A DNA stretch of 64,000 bases from an uncultured Erythrobacter sp. (GCF_947499705.1 NZ_CANMPJ010000001.1:469501-533500), one strand, 5' to 3'. Shown: positions 46,589 to 56,872, counted from the first letter of the stretch. Made by a program: numbers and translations. The notes: generated by a model not told the origin, from the sequence alone.

Positions 46589-47707
46589 CTAGGCTTTGCC
46601 TGCCGACATCAGCTCCACCAACTGATCGAGCTGCTTGCTGGAGCGTAAGTGCAGATCACGCTGCGGGAACGGGATTTCGATGTTGTTGTCTTTGAACAGC
46701 TGCCAGATGCGCATGTAAACGTCGGATCGGATGTTCGCGAGACCGCCCTCGGGATCGGTGATCCAGAAGCGCAGCTCGAAATTGACCGAATTGTCGCCGA
46801 ATTCCATCAGATTCACGCGCGGTGCAGGGCGCTCCAGAATACGCGGAGTGTCGTCCGCCGCTTGATAAAGCAGCTTTGTCACCAGGTCCAAATCGCTGTC
46901 ATAGGATACGCCAACAGGAGCCTTAACCCGCACATCCTTTGAGCTGTAGGACCAGTTGACCACCTGATTGATCATCAGGTTTTCGTTCGGGATCAGGTGC
47001 TCGGTCTGGTCACGTGTGATCACCGAAATCGCACGGATGCCGATTTTGCGGATCTGGCCCACTGCTTCGTTGCCGGCCGCATCGGTTACGGAAATGACAT
47101 CGCCAGGCTTGATCGACTTGTCGAGCAACAACAGAATGCCCGAGATCAGGTTACCAAAGGTCTTCTGAAGGCCGAAACCGATGGCGAGACCGAAGGCACC
47201 GCCGAAGAAGGCGAGCGCGGTCAGGTCGATCCCGAGCAGATCTATCCCGACAAAAAAGGCGAGCGCCCAGATCGCGATTGTACTGAGCTTTTCCGCGAGC
47301 AATTTCTGTGTGCTGTCGAAACGCGAAATCCGTTTGATCAGATTGCGACTGACGCGGGTGAGCATCCAGGCTGCAGTGATGACCAGCAGGATAACACCGA
47401 TGATCAGCAAGACATCGAGCGTCGATATTCGCAGATTGCCGATCTCGACCGCCCAGGTGTCGAGCGATTCCAGTAGGCCTCCAACGGTCTCACTCTGCTC
47501 AGAAACCGCGTCCTTTAGGCCCTGAGTACCTTCGACGACTTCGATTGGTTCTTCGGGCGTAGGTTCGGGTTCTGGCGGAGTTATCTCTGCCGTTTCGCCG
47601 CCTTCACTTTCCGCCGCAGTTTCTCCCTCAGCTCCTGCCCCGGCGTTCTCCGTTTCTGCTGCCGGATCGGTCGTCTCGGTTGTGCTTGCAGGCAGAGTTG
47701 CGGTCAT
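46589..47707 (-). CDS. MscS-family mechanosensitive channel
   Basis: A 372-residue small-conductance channel. An acidic, Glu/Thr-rich N-terminal 65 residues precedes helices near 95-125, 150-170 and the pore-lining TM3 (AFFGGAFGLAIGFGLQKTFGNLISGILLLL) near 170. The beta domain follows (IKPGDVISVTDAAGNEAVGQIRKIGIRAISVITRDQTEHLIPNENLM). The channel releases solutes under osmotic downshock. Translation starts at the ATG at 47707, one base into the metC stop; the upstream TTG is less likely. Confidence 0.9.
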   Translation of the reverse strand: MTATLPASTTETTDPAAETENAGAGAEGETAAESEGGETAEITPPEPEPTPEEPIEVVEGTQGLKDAVSEQSETVGGLLESLDTWAVEIGNLRISTLDVLLIIGVILLVITAAWMLTRVSRNLIKRISRFDSTQKLLAEKLSTIAIWALAFFVGIDLLGIDLTALAFFGGAFGLAIGFGLQKTFGNLISGILLLLDKSIKPGDVISVTDAAGNEAVGQIRKIGIRAISVITRDQTEHLIPNENLMINQVVNWSYSSKDVRVKAPVGVSYDSDLDLVTKLLYQAADDTPRILERPAPRVNLMEFGDNSVNFELRFWITDPEGGLANIRSDVYMRIWQLFKDNNIEIPFPQRDLHLRSSKQLDQLVELMSAGKA

Positions 47708-48909
47708 CAATCATCCAATTTTGCGAGCGCCTGCGCCAAGTCGGCGATCAGGTCATCCGGGTCTTCAAGACCAATCGATAGGCGAATGGCGGCGCGCGCG
47801 CCAGTCTCGCTGACATTGGTTGGCGGCATAACCCCGCGATGTTGCTGCGGAAAGATCGGCAGAGCGAGGCTTTCGAACCCACCCCAGCTGTAGCCGATAC
47901 CGAACAGATCGAGCGCATCGACAACGCGTCCACACGCGCCAGCATCGGTTGTATCGAGCACAAAGCTGAACAGCCCGCAGGCGCCTGTGAAGTCGCGGGC
48001 CCAGAGTGCGTGGCTCGGATCGTCGGGAAGCAGCGGGCACATCACCTGCGCGATCTGCGGCTGATCTTTCAGCCAGCTCGCGATCCGACGCGCACTTTCG
48101 GTGCCGCGTTCGAGACGGACCGCCATCGTCCTCAATCCGCGCGCGGCCAGCGCTGCATCGTCGGGCGAGACCACATGGCCAAGTTGCTGCGATGTGCGGC
48201 GCAAAGCGCGGTACCAGCGTTCCCCCGCGCTGGCTGAGCCCATCATCAGGTCCGAATGCCCGCCGATATGTTTCGACAGGCTCATCATCACGATGTCGCA
48301 GCCATGCTGAAGCCCGGCAAAGCCGAGCGAACTGGCCCAGGTGTTGTCGAGCAGGCTGACGGCACCGTGCTCCTTCGCGATGGTCGCAAGGGCAGGAATG
48401 TCACAGACTTCCATCGTCAGGCTGCCAGGACTTTCGAGCCAGACCGCGCGTACGGGCTGATCGAAAAGAGCGCGGTAGGCGTCGAGATCGAGCGGGTCGA
48501 AGAATGCGCTTTCGATCCCGAAACGCTTGAGCAGGCCCGTCGCCATCGATCGCGATGGATCGTAGGCGTTGTCGGTCATCAGCAGTCGGTCGCCGGGCTT
48601 GAGCACGGCCAGCAAGGCTCCGGCAATGGCAGCGACACCGCTCGGATAAAGCACAGTGCCATGAGCGCCCGGTTCGATCTCTGTTAGAGCGTCGGCCAGC
48701 GCCCACTGCGTTGGAGCACCGCGCCTGCCGTAGAAGAAACCGCCATCCGCGTTGCTCTTGTTGGCGTCTTTGCGCGCGGCTTCGTTCTCGTAAAGATGCG
48801 TCGAAGCGCGCCAGACCGGTGGGTTGACCACCGGGCCGGTCCATTCCTCGCGGCGACCAGCATGTGTGACGCGGGTGCCGGGTTTCAGCTTCTTTTCTTC
48901 TCCGCTCAT
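47707..48909 (-). CDS. metC: Cystathionine beta-lyase (Cys/Met metabolism PLP enzyme)
   Basis: A 400-residue PLP enzyme. The PLP site is SLSKHIGGHSDLMMG (Lys near residue 209), with YGRRGAPTQWALADALTEIE near 60 and SGVAAIAGALLA near 88. It matches cystathionine beta-lyase more than gamma-synthase, but the specificity cannot be fixed from sequence alone. Overlaps with sseA upstream (ATGA) and mscS downstream indicate a sseA-metC-mscS operon. Confidence 0.9.
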   Translation of the reverse strand: MSGEEKKLKPGTRVTHAGRREEWTGPVVNPPVWRASTHLYENEAARKDANKSNADGGFFYGRRGAPTQWALADALTEIEPGAHGTVLYPSGVAAIAGALLAVLKPGDRLLMTDNAYDPSRSMATGLLKRFGIESAFFDPLDLDAYRALFDQPVRAVWLESPGSLTMEVCDIPALATIAKEHGAVSLLDNTWASSLGFAGLQHGCDIVMMSLSKHIGGHSDLMMGSASAGERWYRALRRTSQQLGHVVSPDDAALAARGLRTMAVRLERGTESARRIASWLKDQPQIAQVMCPLLPDDPSHALWARDFTGACGLFSFVLDTTDAGACGRVVDALDLFGIGYSWGGFESLALPIFPQQHRGVMPPTNVSETGARAAIRLSIGLEDPDDLIADLAQALAKLDD

Positions 48910-49763
48910 TCCGGCCGCACCTCTTCAAGACCTTGGGCCTTGCGGGTGTCAGGATCCGCGCTCCATTCCATCCAGCTGCCATCGTACAAAGCGGTGTCGT
49001 GCTTGCCGATCAGATGCAGTGCGAAGAGCAGCACGCTGGCGGTGACGCCGCTGCCGCAGGTTGTGACGACCGGTTGATCCAGATCGACACCTGCTGCTTC
49101 GAACGCGGCACGCAATTCTGCAGTTGGTTTGAAGGTTCCGTCGGCGTTGTAGACCTGACCAAACGGCAGGTTGAGCGAGCCGGGAATGCGTCCGTTCTCA
49201 CCGCCATGCACGGGGTCGATACCGGTTCCAAACACCCGGTCCGCGCCGCGCGCGTCGAGAACCTGTTCGGCCTGCGTGTCGATATTGGCGACCAGGTTGG
49301 CCTTGGTTCGGACTCGAGTGGCGGTGTTGAGCGACACGGGCGCGGCGCCTCCAAACTCCGGGAGCGTGCTTTCCATCTGGCGATCCTCGCCGCGCCACTT
49401 CGCCAATCCGCCATCGAGGATCGCGACATTTTCGAACCCATGCGCGACCAGGGTGAACCATGCGCGCGCGGAGGTTTTCACGGCGCTATCGTCATAGATC
49501 ACCACCCGGTCGCTGTCGCCTACGCCTAGACCGGCGAGTGTGTCCGCCAATTGCCTCGGGGTCGGCAGGGCCTGCGGGACACTTGATGTAGTATCCACCA
49601 GTGCCGCCAGATCAAGGAAACGCGCGCCCGGAATATGTGCCGTATCGTACTCGGCCCGCGGATCGCGGCCTGCTGCGGGTAGGTGCCGTGAGGCATCGAG
49701 GATCACGAGATTAGGAGCGCCGAGATTTTCGGCGAGCCACCGGGTAGAAACCAGACTGTCCAT
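48906..49763 (-). CDS. sseA: 3-mercaptopyruvate/thiosulfate sulfurtransferase
   Basis: A 285-residue tandem rhodanese. The active-site loop is CGSGVTA with Cys236, the mercaptopyruvate-type loop, in the C-terminal domain; the N-terminal domain has HIPGARFLDLAAL near residue 39. It transfers sulfur from 3-mercaptopyruvate or thiosulfate. The start was taken at the ATG at 49763 (MDSLVSTRWLAENL), the usual family beginning. It heads a sulfur-related operon. Confidence 0.9.
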   Translation of the reverse strand: MDSLVSTRWLAENLGAPNLVILDASRHLPAAGRDPRAEYDTAHIPGARFLDLAALVDTTSSVPQALPTPRQLADTLAGLGVGDSDRVVIYDDSAVKTSARAWFTLVAHGFENVAILDGGLAKWRGEDRQMESTLPEFGGAAPVSLNTATRVRTKANLVANIDTQAEQVLDARGADRVFGTGIDPVHGGENGRIPGSLNLPFGQVYNADGTFKPTAELRAAFEAAGVDLDQPVVTTCGSGVTASVLLFALHLIGKHDTALYDGSWMEWSADPDTRKAQGLEEVRPE

Positions 49764-49803
49764 GACAGGCGGGGTAGCGCGGCGCAGCGGACCCGCCAAG
49801 TGG

Positions 49804-51090
49804 TCAGGCGGTTTCGAGGCTCACTTCGCGCGCTTTCAGGCCGGGGATGCCGCCGGGAGGTGTGTCGAGCGCAATCGGATGCACCCGTGCCTGGCTTGCT
49901 GCGCTGGGTGCGCCAACGACAAAGCTGCGCTTCAGAACATGATCGCCAGCACTGACGATGCTGACATGCAGCAGCGGGATGAATAGCGGCTTTTGCCCCT
50001 GCCTGATCGCTTGCACTTCGGTAAGCGGGATCTGGAGCTGGCCGGAAATACTGCGGCTCTGATGCGGACCGATACGCTCGATTTCGCCAACCGGCTGGCC
50101 GCCAGCGATGGGCGGGGCGTTGGTCCCGCCGCGCTGCGCGCAGGTTAGCTGGGCCGAAATTTCGATATCTCGCGCTGCGCTGTCCGAACGGTTCGCGATG
50201 TCGAGCCGGTAGTCGAGCATGAACATCATCACGCTGCGGCTCGCGCTGACAATCTCCAGGGTCAGGTCAACCTCAAGCGGCGCCGCTTGAGGCGGAGCGG
50301 GCGGTTCTGCATTGTCGGTAACTGGACGGGTCGCAGCGATCGATCTGCGCACTCCGGCAGCGAGCGCCGGTGCCGGCAATGCCAGCGGTTCCTGCGCGGC
50401 GCGGCGTCTGCGCCACAGCCAAAAGGCCCCGCCGAGCAGCAGGATAAGCATCACGCCAGCAAAAGCGAGATTTCGGGTTTGGGTGAAAAAACCGTCCGTC
50501 TCGATCCACGATCCCGCGCCAGCATCGGGAAGAATATCGGTTTCGATCTGCGGACCGGCGGCCGAAGCGCCGCTTTCCGTTCCCAGCTGATCGACATCGT
50601 ACCAATCGTCGGGACCGATGCTTGGTTCAGCATCGCCTTCGATCTGTGGCAGCGACGTCTCTGCGGGTGGCGCTGCGCCGGGTTGCGGTACTGACCGCTG
50701 CGATGGCGGTGCCGTTTGATCGCGCGCAGGTGCTTGACCTGCTGGTTCGCTGGATGACGTCGGCGGTGTAGGAGAAGCGACGGTGCGCGGTGTTTCCGAC
50801 GTGCTCGTCTCCGGTGCCGTCGTCTCTGGCAGCGTCAGTGCCGGTGTTGGCGTGGGAGTCGGTGTCGGCGTCGGGACGGTGCGCTGTTCGGGAATGACGC
50901 GCGGTGCAATCGGAACCCCGGCGCGCTCGTCCACCGGCCCCTGCGGAGCGGGAGTTGGCGTGGGTGAGGGATCGGGCAATTGGAACCCGCCCGGCGAGCT
51001 TTGCGCATTGGCCGTTCCAGTCACCAAGGAGGCGCAGGCGAGCGCGAGCGCAAGTGCGGGGCGAGAAGGACGGGGCAGGGCGAATTCCAT
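49804..51090 (-). CDS. Exported Pro/Thr-rich single-pass membrane protein
   Basis: A 428-residue protein: signal peptide (about residues 1-29, ending TANAQ), a long Pro/Thr/Ser-rich extracytoplasmic region with PTPTPTPTP repeats, a membrane helix near 200-225 (NLAFAGVMLILLLGGAFWLWRRRRAA), then a soluble beta-rich domain of about 170 residues (DLTLEIVSASRSVMMFMLDYRLDIANRSDSAARDIEISAQLTC) that resembles an immunoglobulin-like fold. No family is recognised. The start was moved to 51090, where the signal peptide begins. It is divergent from queF. Confidence 0.78.
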   Translation of the reverse strand: MEFALPRPSRPALALALACASLVTGTANAQSSPGGFQLPDPSPTPTPAPQGPVDERAGVPIAPRVIPEQRTVPTPTPTPTPTPALTLPETTAPETSTSETPRTVASPTPPTSSSEPAGQAPARDQTAPPSQRSVPQPGAAPPAETSLPQIEGDAEPSIGPDDWYDVDQLGTESGASAAGPQIETDILPDAGAGSWIETDGFFTQTRNLAFAGVMLILLLGGAFWLWRRRRAAQEPLALPAPALAAGVRRSIAATRPVTDNAEPPAPPQAAPLEVDLTLEIVSASRSVMMFMLDYRLDIANRSDSAARDIEISAQLTCAQRGGTNAPPIAGGQPVGEIERIGPHQSRSISGQLQIPLTEVQAIRQGQKPLFIPLLHVSIVSAGDHVLKRSFVVGAPSAASQARVHPIALDTPPGGIPGLKAREVSLETA

Positions 51091-51209
51091 AGGCACGCGA
51101 GTGGATCTGGCTTTGTCAGTGTTCGGGGTCCGGATAGCACATAGATATAAGAAGCCGCGCGTCCAGTTCCTCGCTTGCAACCGTGCTTCTTTCGCGGCAA
51201 CAGCGCGGC

Positions 51210-51680
51210 ATGGAAAGCACACCTGAAAACGACCTGAATCCGGCCTTTCTCGGCAAAGACAGCCCGTTACCCGCGTCTCCGGAGGAAGCGCAGCTCGACT
51301 ATGTGCCCAATCCGCGCAAGGGCTCGCTTTATCTCGTGCGATTTGTTTCGCCCGAGTTTACGTCGTTATGTCCAGTGACCAATCAGCCCGACTTTGCCCA
51401 TATCGTGATCGACTATGCTCCGGGTGAGACGATAGTCGAATCCAAAAGTCTCAAGTTGTTTCTAGGTAGTTTCCGCAATCACAACGGCTTTCACGAAGAT
51501 GTGACTGTAGGAATTGGGCAACGGCTTGAAGAAGAAATGCAGCCGCGTTGGCTGCGGATCGGCGGCTATTGGTATCCGCGTGGAGGCATTCCGATCGATG
51601 TATTCTGGCAGTCCGGGCCTCCGCCAGAGGGGCTGTGGCTGCCGGATCAGGGTGTGGCACCCTATCGCGGGCGTGGCTGA
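51210..51680 (+). CDS. queF: NADPH-dependent 7-cyano-7-deazaguanine reductase
   Basis: A 156-residue type-I QueF that reduces preQ0 to preQ1 in queuosine synthesis. The catalytic Cys54 in [10 protein letters not shown] and the partner Asp61 are present, and [20 protein letters not shown] near residue 82 is the QueF motif. The first in-frame codon at 51183 is an alternative, but MESTPEND at 51210 fits better. It stands between divergent and downstream surface genes. Confidence 0.94.
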   Translation: MESTPENDLNPAFLGKDSPLPASPEEAQLDYVPNPRKGSLYLVRFVSPEFTSLCPVTNQPDFAHIVIDYAPGETIVESKSLKLFLGSFRNHNGFHEDVTVGIGQRLEEEMQPRWLRIGGYWYPRGGIPIDVFWQSGPPPEGLWLPDQGVAPYRGRG

Positions 51681-51872
51681 TAGGTCACGCTGACACTAAA
51701 TCAGCTGGTTAGCAGGTGATATTTAATCTCCTTTCGCCGCAAAATACTTTTCATTTCGTCGCGATAATGTATCGGTACGCCTCTGAGCGACCGGGGGGAT
51801 TTCGCGCGGCAACGCGCACAACTAACTCTCCCTCAAAAAGAATTGTTTTTCATTGCCACTAAGGGGCTCTTC

Positions 51873-54800
51873 ATGACCATCTCCTCTTCCACCAAGTTCC
51901 GCGCCGTAGGCGGCGCATCAGTGCTCGCACTTGCGGCTGGATTTTCCGGAACCGCAGCAGCGCAGGTAGCGCCTCCGACGCCGGTTGCGGCTGTGCCAAA
52001 CCCGGCAACGCCCGCTGCACCTGCCAACATCGAAGAGTGCGCGCTCGTCACGACTGTCCCAGAAGTTGTATGTGCTCCGGGTACTGACCCCGATGGTTTC
52101 CAGGCGGCGTTCAACTCGATCGATCTTACGGTCGAAACGGGTTCGCAAGTTCAGGGGCAGATCAGTTTGCTAGTCGGAGTGGATGTTACTGTCGACGGTG
52201 ACATCGTGGCGCCGACTTTGGGCGTTGGCCAATCCGCTATTGATGTTGGTGATGCTTCGACCGTCACCAATAACGGCTTTATCACATCGGGCACATCGTT
52301 TGATGGTATGATCGCAGCTGGTCGTGCCTCAACAGTTGTCAATAACGGCACCCTGCTGGGCGGATCGAGCGCTTCTGCTGGTATCATCGTCGACCAAGAC
52401 AGCACGGTGATCAATAATGGCCTGATTGCCAATTCGCTCGGCAACTTCTTCGGTATTCTTGGAGGGCAATCGTTTGCCGAAACCGGGGTTACTGTCACCA
52501 ACACGATCAATGGTCGGATCATCCTCGATTCGCAGGGCATTTTGTCTGCAGGCATCCTTCTCGGTGCGGATGCGACCATCCAGAATGATGGCCTGATTCA
52601 GACCTTTGGGGACGTCGCCAACGGGGTTCAGGTTGGCGACAATCTGAACCTTACGAATGCTGGTGTCATCTTCACGACGGGCGACAGTTCCTCCGGCGTC
52701 AACGCCGGAAACGACTCAACCGTAGTCAACACCGGTTCGGGCGACATCTTCACCTTCGGCGATAACCTCGCTTCAGTCCTGGTCGGCACCAATTCGCTGG
52801 TTCAGAACAACGGCGAAATCCTGACGCGCGGTGACAGCGCAGTCGCTGTCGTTGCAGGCGACGGCTCGACGGTCACCAACAACCCGACCGGCCAGATCGC
52901 GACCACGGGTGTGAATTCTCACGCCATCGTCGTCACTGGCAACGCGACGCTCCTAAATATCGGCGGTTTGATCCAGGCCAGCGGCACTGGCGCGAACGGT
53001 GCGATCATCACTGGCGACGCAACTGTAACCAACTCCGGCACGATCTCGACCCAAGACGGTCGCGGTCTCGACATTGCTGGCACAGCCACCATCGATAACC
53101 TCGCGGGCGGCGTCATCGGCGCTGCTGGCGGCGATGCAGTTCGGGTTAGTGGTGCTACGGCCACCATCGACAATGCCGGGCAGATTTCGGCCAATGGCGA
53201 CGGAGCCTTCGGTGTCAACGCGCTGAACGTTGCGACCATCGACAACAGCGGCACCATCTCGACCACCGGCATGAACGCCGCTTCGGTTTTCACCGGCGTG
53301 ACCTCGACTGTCGACAACAGCGGCACCATTTCTGCTAGCGGCAACAACTCGGTTGCTCTGGTCGTGAATGACGGTTCGACCGTGACCAACAGCGGTACGA
53401 TTTCGACCATCGGTACCAATGCTGGCGCAATTGTCGGTGTGGGCGGCGTGACCATCACCAACGATGGCACGATCTCGACCCTGCTGGCTGACTCTACCGG
53501 CGTTACTGTTACTGGCGACGCGACGCTGACCAATACCGGCTCGATCGAAGCGACCACCGGTCGCGGCGTCGACATTGCCGGTGCGTCGGCGATCACCAAC
53601 AGCGGCACGATCTCGGGCGGCACCGACGGCATCCGCATGAATGCCGGCACGCTGACCAACACCGGCACCATTTCCGGCGACACCGCCGTCAATGCACCGG
53701 GCGGCGTGCAGACTGTCTTCAACTTCGGCACGATCAACGGCACGACCAACGCGGTCGCGCTTGGCGCCGAAGATGACACCTTCATCAAGACCAACGACGC
53801 GGTTGAAACCGGCAACGTCGATGGCGGTGCAGGTACCGACGTGTACGCACACATCATCACCGATACGACGGACCGGACACTCGACATCACGGCGTTCGGC
53901 AACACTGTCACCAATTTCGAAGACATTCGGATTGGCTCGCAGTCGTTTGACTTCACCACATTCGCGGTGACGAACCCAATGTCAGTCGGTGTGTTCACTC
54001 TGACCGGCACTTCGGCTCAGGGCTTCACGGTTGTGAACACCGCTATCCTTGATGGCACTGTGAACGGGGGCGTTACCCTCATCACCGGTGCTGCCAATAG
54101 CATCACCACCGGCTTCACGATCACCGGCAACGGCGCGATCGTGACTACCGCCGATGGCGAGATCGGCTTTACCGGCGGAGACGACACAGTCCTCGACAAT
54201 GCCGGTTCGATCACCACCAGCGGCATGAACACCGCAGGCGTTCTGGTCGGTGCCAACAGCACGGTCACCAATAGCGGCGACATCCGCTCGTCCGGCATGA
54301 ATGGCGTTGCCATCGCGGCTGGCGACGGAAGCACCATTACCAATGCGGCTGGTTCGAACATCATCACCACCGGCGATGGTGGCTTCAACACTGTGATCGC
54401 GGGCAATGGCACGCTCATCAATGACGGTATCCTGTCGGCTGCTGGCGCTGGTGCGGCTGCGGTGACCATCTCTGGCGATGGCACCATCACCAACAGCGGC
54501 ATCCTTGCCGCTGCCGATGGCCGCGCAATCGACATTGGCGGCGTTGGTACGGTTGCCAATACCGGCACGATCGGAGCGCGGGCTGCCAATGCAATCCGTT
54601 TCAACAGCGCAGGTTCGACGCTGACCAACGACGGCACGCTCATCACCGAAGGCGATGGCGCGACCATCGTACAGGGCACCGCGGGCACGACCGTGACCAA
54701 CACCGGCACGATCACGGCCAGCGGCAACACGCTCGCAGGCCTGCTGCTTGGCACCGGTTCGACCGTGACGAACAGCGGCACGATCTCGACCACCGGCATG

Positions 54801-56807
54801 AGCGCCGTTGGCGTAGCGGTTGCCGACGGATCGACCATCACCAACGAAGCAGGCGGCACGGTTTCGACCACCGGAGACAATTCCGGCGCTGTCATCTTCA
54901 CCGGTGGCGGCACGTTCACCAATGATGGCACGGTCAGCACCGCTGGTGCAGACGCAACCGCGCTGTTGTTCTTCGGTGAAGCCACCATCAACAACACAGG
55001 TACGATCTCAGCCGACACTGCTCGCGCAATCGACCTCGCTGCAGCCTCAACCGTCAACAATGACGGGACGATCACTGCGGCTACCGATGGCATCCGCTTC
55101 AACGCCGGATCGACGCTCAACAACCAGGCTGGAGCCACGGTTTCAGGCGACACGGGCGTAACGGGCAGCACGGGTGACGACACGGTCGTCAACTTCGGCA
55201 CGATCACCGGAACTACCGCTGCGGCGGCTCTGGGTGACGGCGCGGATACGTTCCAGCAATGGACCGGCGCAGCCGTAACCGGCAATGTCGATCTTGGCGG
55301 CGGCGATGACACCTTCGTCCTCGAAGGCGCAAACTCGACCGTAGCCGGGATGATCCTTGGCGGTGCCGGCACCGATACCGCTGTTCTTGGCGGTACTCTC
55401 GACGCCGACAACCTGATGGGCTTCGAAACCAACACGCTTGGCACGCTGTTCGACCTTACCGTCAGCGGTGACCGCACGCTTAGCGGCGATGTTGTGATCG
55501 ACGGTGTTGTGAACCTCGGCCTGGGTGTCGATACGCTGACCAATGATGGCACGATGACGCTGGCAACTACCGGTGTGGTCAACATTGCAACGCCGCTCGA
55601 CGCAGCGCTGCTGGGTCAGACGGTCTCCGTCCTTGAAGATGGCGCTGGCTTCACCGACAATGGCGGTACGATCAACATCATCGATGATGACCTGTTGATC
55701 GATTATACCCCAATCGTCGGCTCGCTGCGCGTTCAGGTGACTGGCGTGAACCCACTCGCAGGCGTTGGCGATGCCAACTTCGCCAACTTTGGCGGTGTCA
55801 TTGCTGGCGGTGTCCGCAACGGCACGATCAGCGCGGCGAACTTCGCTGCTCTGAACGCTCTGGGTAGCGCTGCCGAGTTCCAGACTGCTGCAGCCGATGC
55901 TCTGCCATCGCTCAGCGGCGGTGTCTCACGCGAGATCTTCGAAACCAGCAACGTCGCCAGCCAGGCACTGGATCGTCACCTTTCGGGTGAAGGTTCGGGC
56001 ATCTGGGGTCAGATCGCCATTCGCGGTTCTGAGCAAGACGAGTTCTCGGCTTCGCAGGACGGATACGAATCCGACCAGACGATCATCACGATCGGCGGCG
56101 ATTTCGCTTTGGGTGACACTGCCCGCGTTGGCCTGCTGGCAAGCTACGCCGACATCGAGGTTGAAGACTTCCAGGGCAATGTGACGCAGGAAGACACCGA
56201 CGTCGAAAGCATCAAGCTGGGCGCCTACGCCGCGTGGACGCCGGTTGAGCGCGCTTTCCTCAACATGGAAATCGCCTATCTCACCGGTGAAGCTGAAAGC
56301 GCACGCACCGGGTTCTTCGGTCCGATCACTTCGGGCTACGACTTCGATGGCTTCGCAGCGCGGGTCACCGTTGGTTACGACCTGCTGCCGGATGAGAACG
56401 TGTCGCTCACGCCGAGCCTCGGCATCAACGCCGCCGACATCGGCTTCGACGATGCAAGTGAAGCAGGCGGCTTTGGCTTCCTGATTGAGCGCGGTGACGA
56501 GGTCTTCATCGAAGGTCGCGCCGGTATCGAACTGGGTGCTCAGGTCTCCGACAAGGTCGACGGCTTCATCCAGGGTACGATCATCCATGACTTCGCCGAT
56601 ACACCGCGGAGCTTCCGTCTGAGCTCGGCCCAACTGCCGACCTTCACTGTTGGCGCGCCAACACCGGATCAGGATCGTTTCGAACTGGCCGCCGGTGCAG
56701 ATGTCCAGGTCAGCGATCAGTTCACGATCGGCCTTGGTTACCTTGGTGACTTCGGCGGTGGCTACGATGCGCACTCTGCACGGGCGACCGTGAAGATCGG
56801 CTTCTAA
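51873..56807 (+). CDS. Large autotransporter with repeat passenger and C-terminal barrel
   Basis: A 1644-residue type Va autotransporter. A signal peptide (about residues 1-30, AAGFSGTAAAQ) precedes a passenger of some 1300 residues built from short beta-helix-type repeats, mostly TVTNSGTISTTG/TIDNSGTIS. Larger modules recur, each ending in GRGLDIAG-like and GIRFNAGS-like blocks (four GR/AR-x-DI/DL occurrences). RTX-like GGAGTD and GGGDDTF motifs lie near residues 648 and 1139. The last 270 residues form the autotransporter barrel (IWGQIAIRGSEQDE to RATVKIGF). The ATG at 51873 begins the signal peptide and has AAGGGG upstream. The 51681-51872 leader shows no other feature. Confidence 0.92.
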   Translation: MTISSSTKFRAVGGASVLALAAGFSGTAAAQVAPPTPVAAVPNPATPAAPANIEECALVTTVPEVVCAPGTDPDGFQAAFNSIDLTVETGSQVQGQISLLVGVDVTVDGDIVAPTLGVGQSAIDVGDASTVTNNGFITSGTSFDGMIAAGRASTVVNNGTLLGGSSASAGIIVDQDSTVINNGLIANSLGNFFGILGGQSFAETGVTVTNTINGRIILDSQGILSAGILLGADATIQNDGLIQTFGDVANGVQVGDNLNLTNAGVIFTTGDSSSGVNAGNDSTVVNTGSGDIFTFGDNLASVLVGTNSLVQNNGEILTRGDSAVAVVAGDGSTVTNNPTGQIATTGVNSHAIVVTGNATLLNIGGLIQASGTGANGAIITGDATVTNSGTISTQDGRGLDIAGTATIDNLAGGVIGAAGGDAVRVSGATATIDNAGQISANGDGAFGVNALNVATIDNSGTISTTGMNAASVFTGVTSTVDNSGTISASGNNSVALVVNDGSTVTNSGTISTIGTNAGAIVGVGGVTITNDGTISTLLADSTGVTVTGDATLTNTGSIEATTGRGVDIAGASAITNSGTISGGTDGIRMNAGTLTNTGTISGDTAVNAPGGVQTVFNFGTINGTTNAVALGAEDDTFIKTNDAVETGNVDGGAGTDVYAHIITDTTDRTLDITAFGNTVTNFEDIRIGSQSFDFTTFAVTNPMSVGVFTLTGTSAQGFTVVNTAILDGTVNGGVTLITGAANSITTGFTITGNGAIVTTADGEIGFTGGDDTVLDNAGSITTSGMNTAGVLVGANSTVTNSGDIRSSGMNGVAIAAGDGSTITNAAGSNIITTGDGGFNTVIAGNGTLINDGILSAAGAGAAAVTISGDGTITNSGILAAADGRAIDIGGVGTVANTGTIGARAANAIRFNSAGSTLTNDGTLITEGDGATIVQGTAGTTVTNTGTITASGNTLAGLLLGTGSTVTNSGTISTTGMSAVGVAVADGSTITNEAGGTVSTTGDNSGAVIFTGGGTFTNDGTVSTAGADATALLFFGEATINNTGTISADTARAIDLAAASTVNNDGTITAATDGIRFNAGSTLNNQAGATVSGDTGVTGSTGDDTVVNFGTITGTTAAAALGDGADTFQQWTGAAVTGNVDLGGGDDTFVLEGANSTVAGMILGGAGTDTAVLGGTLDADNLMGFETNTLGTLFDLTVSGDRTLSGDVVIDGVVNLGLGVDTLTNDGTMTLATTGVVNIATPLDAALLGQTVSVLEDGAGFTDNGGTINIIDDDLLIDYTPIVGSLRVQVTGVNPLAGVGDANFANFGGVIAGGVRNGTISAANFAALNALGSAAEFQTAAADALPSLSGGVSREIFETSNVASQALDRHLSGEGSGIWGQIAIRGSEQDEFSASQDGYESDQTIITIGGDFALGDTARVGLLASYADIEVEDFQGNVTQEDTDVESIKLGAYAAWTPVERAFLNMEIAYLTGEAESARTGFFGPITSGYDFDGFAARVTVGYDLLPDENVSLTPSLGINAADIGFDDASEAGGFGFLIERGDEVFIEGRAGIELGAQVSDKVDGFIQGTIIHDFADTPRSFRLSSAQLPTFTVGAPTPDQDRFELAAGADVQVSDQFTIGLGYLGDFGGGYDAHSARATVKIGF

Positions 56808-56824
56808 GCCAACTGATCAACCGA

Positions 56825-56870
56825 ACAAAAAAGGGGCCGGCCACGCGAGTGGTCGGCCCCTTTTGTTTGC
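56825..56870 (+). terminator. Strong rho-independent terminator after the autotransporter gene
   Basis: AAAAAAGGGGCCGGCCAC and GTGGTCGGCCCCTTTT form a long stem around GCGA, with one mismatch-like G-T position, followed by TTTTGTTT. The A run on the other side makes it bidirectional, so it could also serve the convergent gene. Confidence 0.9.
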
Positions 56871-56872
56871 GC

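Noticed and set aside
52919..55585. Long minus-strand open frames opposite the large autotransporter
   Set aside because: They mirror the repeated passenger coding sequence and give Val/Pro-rich low-complexity proteins with no domain; the plus strand has a signal peptide and a barrel.
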